DNA of 7,034 bases from Methylococcaceae bacterium (lineage in GTDB: Bacteria; Pseudomonadota; Gammaproteobacteria; Methylococcales; Methylococcaceae). The stretch is from NCBI GenBank assembly GCA_012026715.1, contig VEPB01000138.1, forward strand, positions 1 to 7,034, in the 5' to 3' direction. This document shows positions 6,331-7,034 of the stretch, piece after piece (the stretch's first letter is position 1; each line of letters starts with the position of its first letter). Made by a program: the position numbers and the translations under genes. The notes beneath the pieces are model-generated. The model did no database searches. It was not told where the DNA came from and saw only the letters and a program-made list of their open reading frames with translations.

Positions 6331-7034
6331 ATGATACAGCCAAGAATATTGCTCCTTTGCGCCGCCGGGCTGCTGGCAACTAGCGCCACAGCCGCCGAGG
6401 CGCAGGCGCCCCTCATCAACTACCAGGGCGCGCTCCCGGACGCCGGGCCCGCTCCGACGACCAGCAAGCTCAGTTTCAATCTGTACGACTTCCCCAACGG
6501 CGTTATTCCTGTGTGGGGACCGCAGCAGTTCGACAATGTCGCGGTGGTGAACGGCCGCTATGATGTGATTCTGGGAACCACCGATACGGCCGGGCGCTCC
6601 CTTTCCGTGGTTCTGGATGGCAAGGATAAATATCTGGGAGTGACGGTGGATGGCCGGGAAATCCTGCCGAGGCCGTTGATCCTGGGGAGCGCGCCGGCTG
6701 GTTCGGCAACATCGCCGCCACCCAATCAACAAACGCCAGCTGCGATAAGCGCGGTTCCCCCCGGAACCATCGTGGCCTACCGCAGCGGCCGCGTTCCGGA
6801 GGGTTGGCTGCCCTGCGACGGTTCGCCGATTCCGGAGGGCGAGCAATACGGTAAACTGCGTGATCTGATCGGCGTCGCCGTGCCGGACTTGCGGGGCCTG
6901 TTCCTGCGCGGCATTGGCCAGAACTCGGACGCGGGCTTTCGTTTTCCGGGCGACGCAGCGCGCGGGTTGGGCGAATTGCAACAGGATGAGCTGAAGGCCC
7001 ACAGCCACCGCTTCGACGACTACACCTTCTCGCA
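6331..7034 (+). CDS. Secreted protein with phage-tail-collar-like domain (3' end outside window)
   Basis: The first 234 codons are present and the frame is open to the window edge. The start ATG follows AAGGA (6317-6321) at nine bases; the nearer ATG at 6314 stops after six codons. A Sec signal peptide covers about residues 1-24 (core ILLLCAAGLLATSATA, cleavage near AEA-QA). Residues 27-120 form a module opening with LINYQG and containing LSFNLYDFPNG, VWGPQQF and NGRYDVILGTTD. This resembles the 'INYQG' start of many exported bacterial proteins. A Pro/Gln/Ser-rich linker is at 121-141. Residues 142-228 match the tail-collar pattern: VPPGTIVAYRS, P-GWLPCDGS, VPDLRGLFLRG and a later AHSHRF. Collar domains normally sit in phage tail fibres or microcystin-dependent-type proteins. 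A signal peptide instead implies export to the periplasm or surface. Its function is unknown. No lipobox is evident: Cys10 follows Leu, not Ala/Gly/Ser. Confidence 0.85.
   Translation, partial: MIQPRILLLCAAGLLATSATAAEAQAPLINYQGALPDAGPAPTTSKLSFNLYDFPNGVIPVWGPQQFDNVAVVNGRYDVILGTTDTAGRSLSVVLDGKDKYLGVTVDGREILPRPLILGSAPAGSATSPPPNQQTPAAISAVPPGTIVAYRSGRVPEGWLPCDGSPIPEGEQYGKLRDLIGVAVPDLRGLFLRGIGQNSDAGFRFPGDAARGLGELQQDELKAHSHRFDDYTFS

Noticed and set aside
6358..6360. Cys10 of the collar protein as a lipoprotein attachment site
   Set aside because: It is preceded by three Leu with no Ala/Gly/Ser at -1 and lies too early in the signal peptide. Cleavage near residue 24 fits better.
6214..7008. 264-codon minus-strand open frame opposite the collar-domain gene
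   Set aside because: The plus strand here has a ribosome binding site, a signal peptide and a recognisable domain. The minus frame also runs through the terminator and has no motif.

Overview
The window is high-GC DNA from a Gram-negative bacterium. A cytoplasmic-membrane RND pump with its periplasmic adaptor, a TonB-dependent outer-membrane receptor and a Sec-type secreted protein all require a two-membrane envelope. Base composition and protein style suit Pseudomonadota. I lean to a high-GC gammaproteobacterium, possibly a methanotroph-like lineage, but nothing here fixes the taxonomy. All supported genes are on the + strand. I see no rRNA, tRNA, CRISPR array, intact insertion sequence or phage structural cluster.

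Layout: (1) 2-1204 is the C-terminal part of an RND efflux permease whose 5' end lies outside the window. (2) 1179-2345 is its periplasmic adaptor. It overlaps the permease by 26 bases, so the two are translationally linked, and the order is permease then adaptor. No outer-membrane channel gene follows. (3) 2346-2869 is a 524-base non-coding stretch. Its last 100 bases hold small hairpins, a tandem 10-mer and a 9-bp perfect inverted repeat that reaches the ribosome binding site of the next gene. (4) 2870-6217 encodes a very large (1115 aa) TonB-dependent receptor. It has a coiled-coil and Pro/Ala/Glu-rich N-terminal extension, an unusual plug motif and two very long predicted extracellular loops. 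(5) 6245-6275 is a textbook intrinsic terminator. (6) From 6331 to the window end is the first 234 codons of a secreted protein with an 'INYQG'-type N-terminal module, a Pro-rich linker and a phage-tail-collar-like domain.

The first two genes form one export unit, which would have to borrow an outer-membrane channel encoded elsewhere. The receptor appears to be its own transcription unit, with a structured leader in front and a strong terminator behind, so it need not work with the pump. The secreted collar-domain protein starts 55 bases after the terminator. The most unusual items are the receptor's architecture, its leader structure, and a phage-type collar domain placed behind a signal peptide. 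I cannot demonstrate a new multi-gene system from this window alone.
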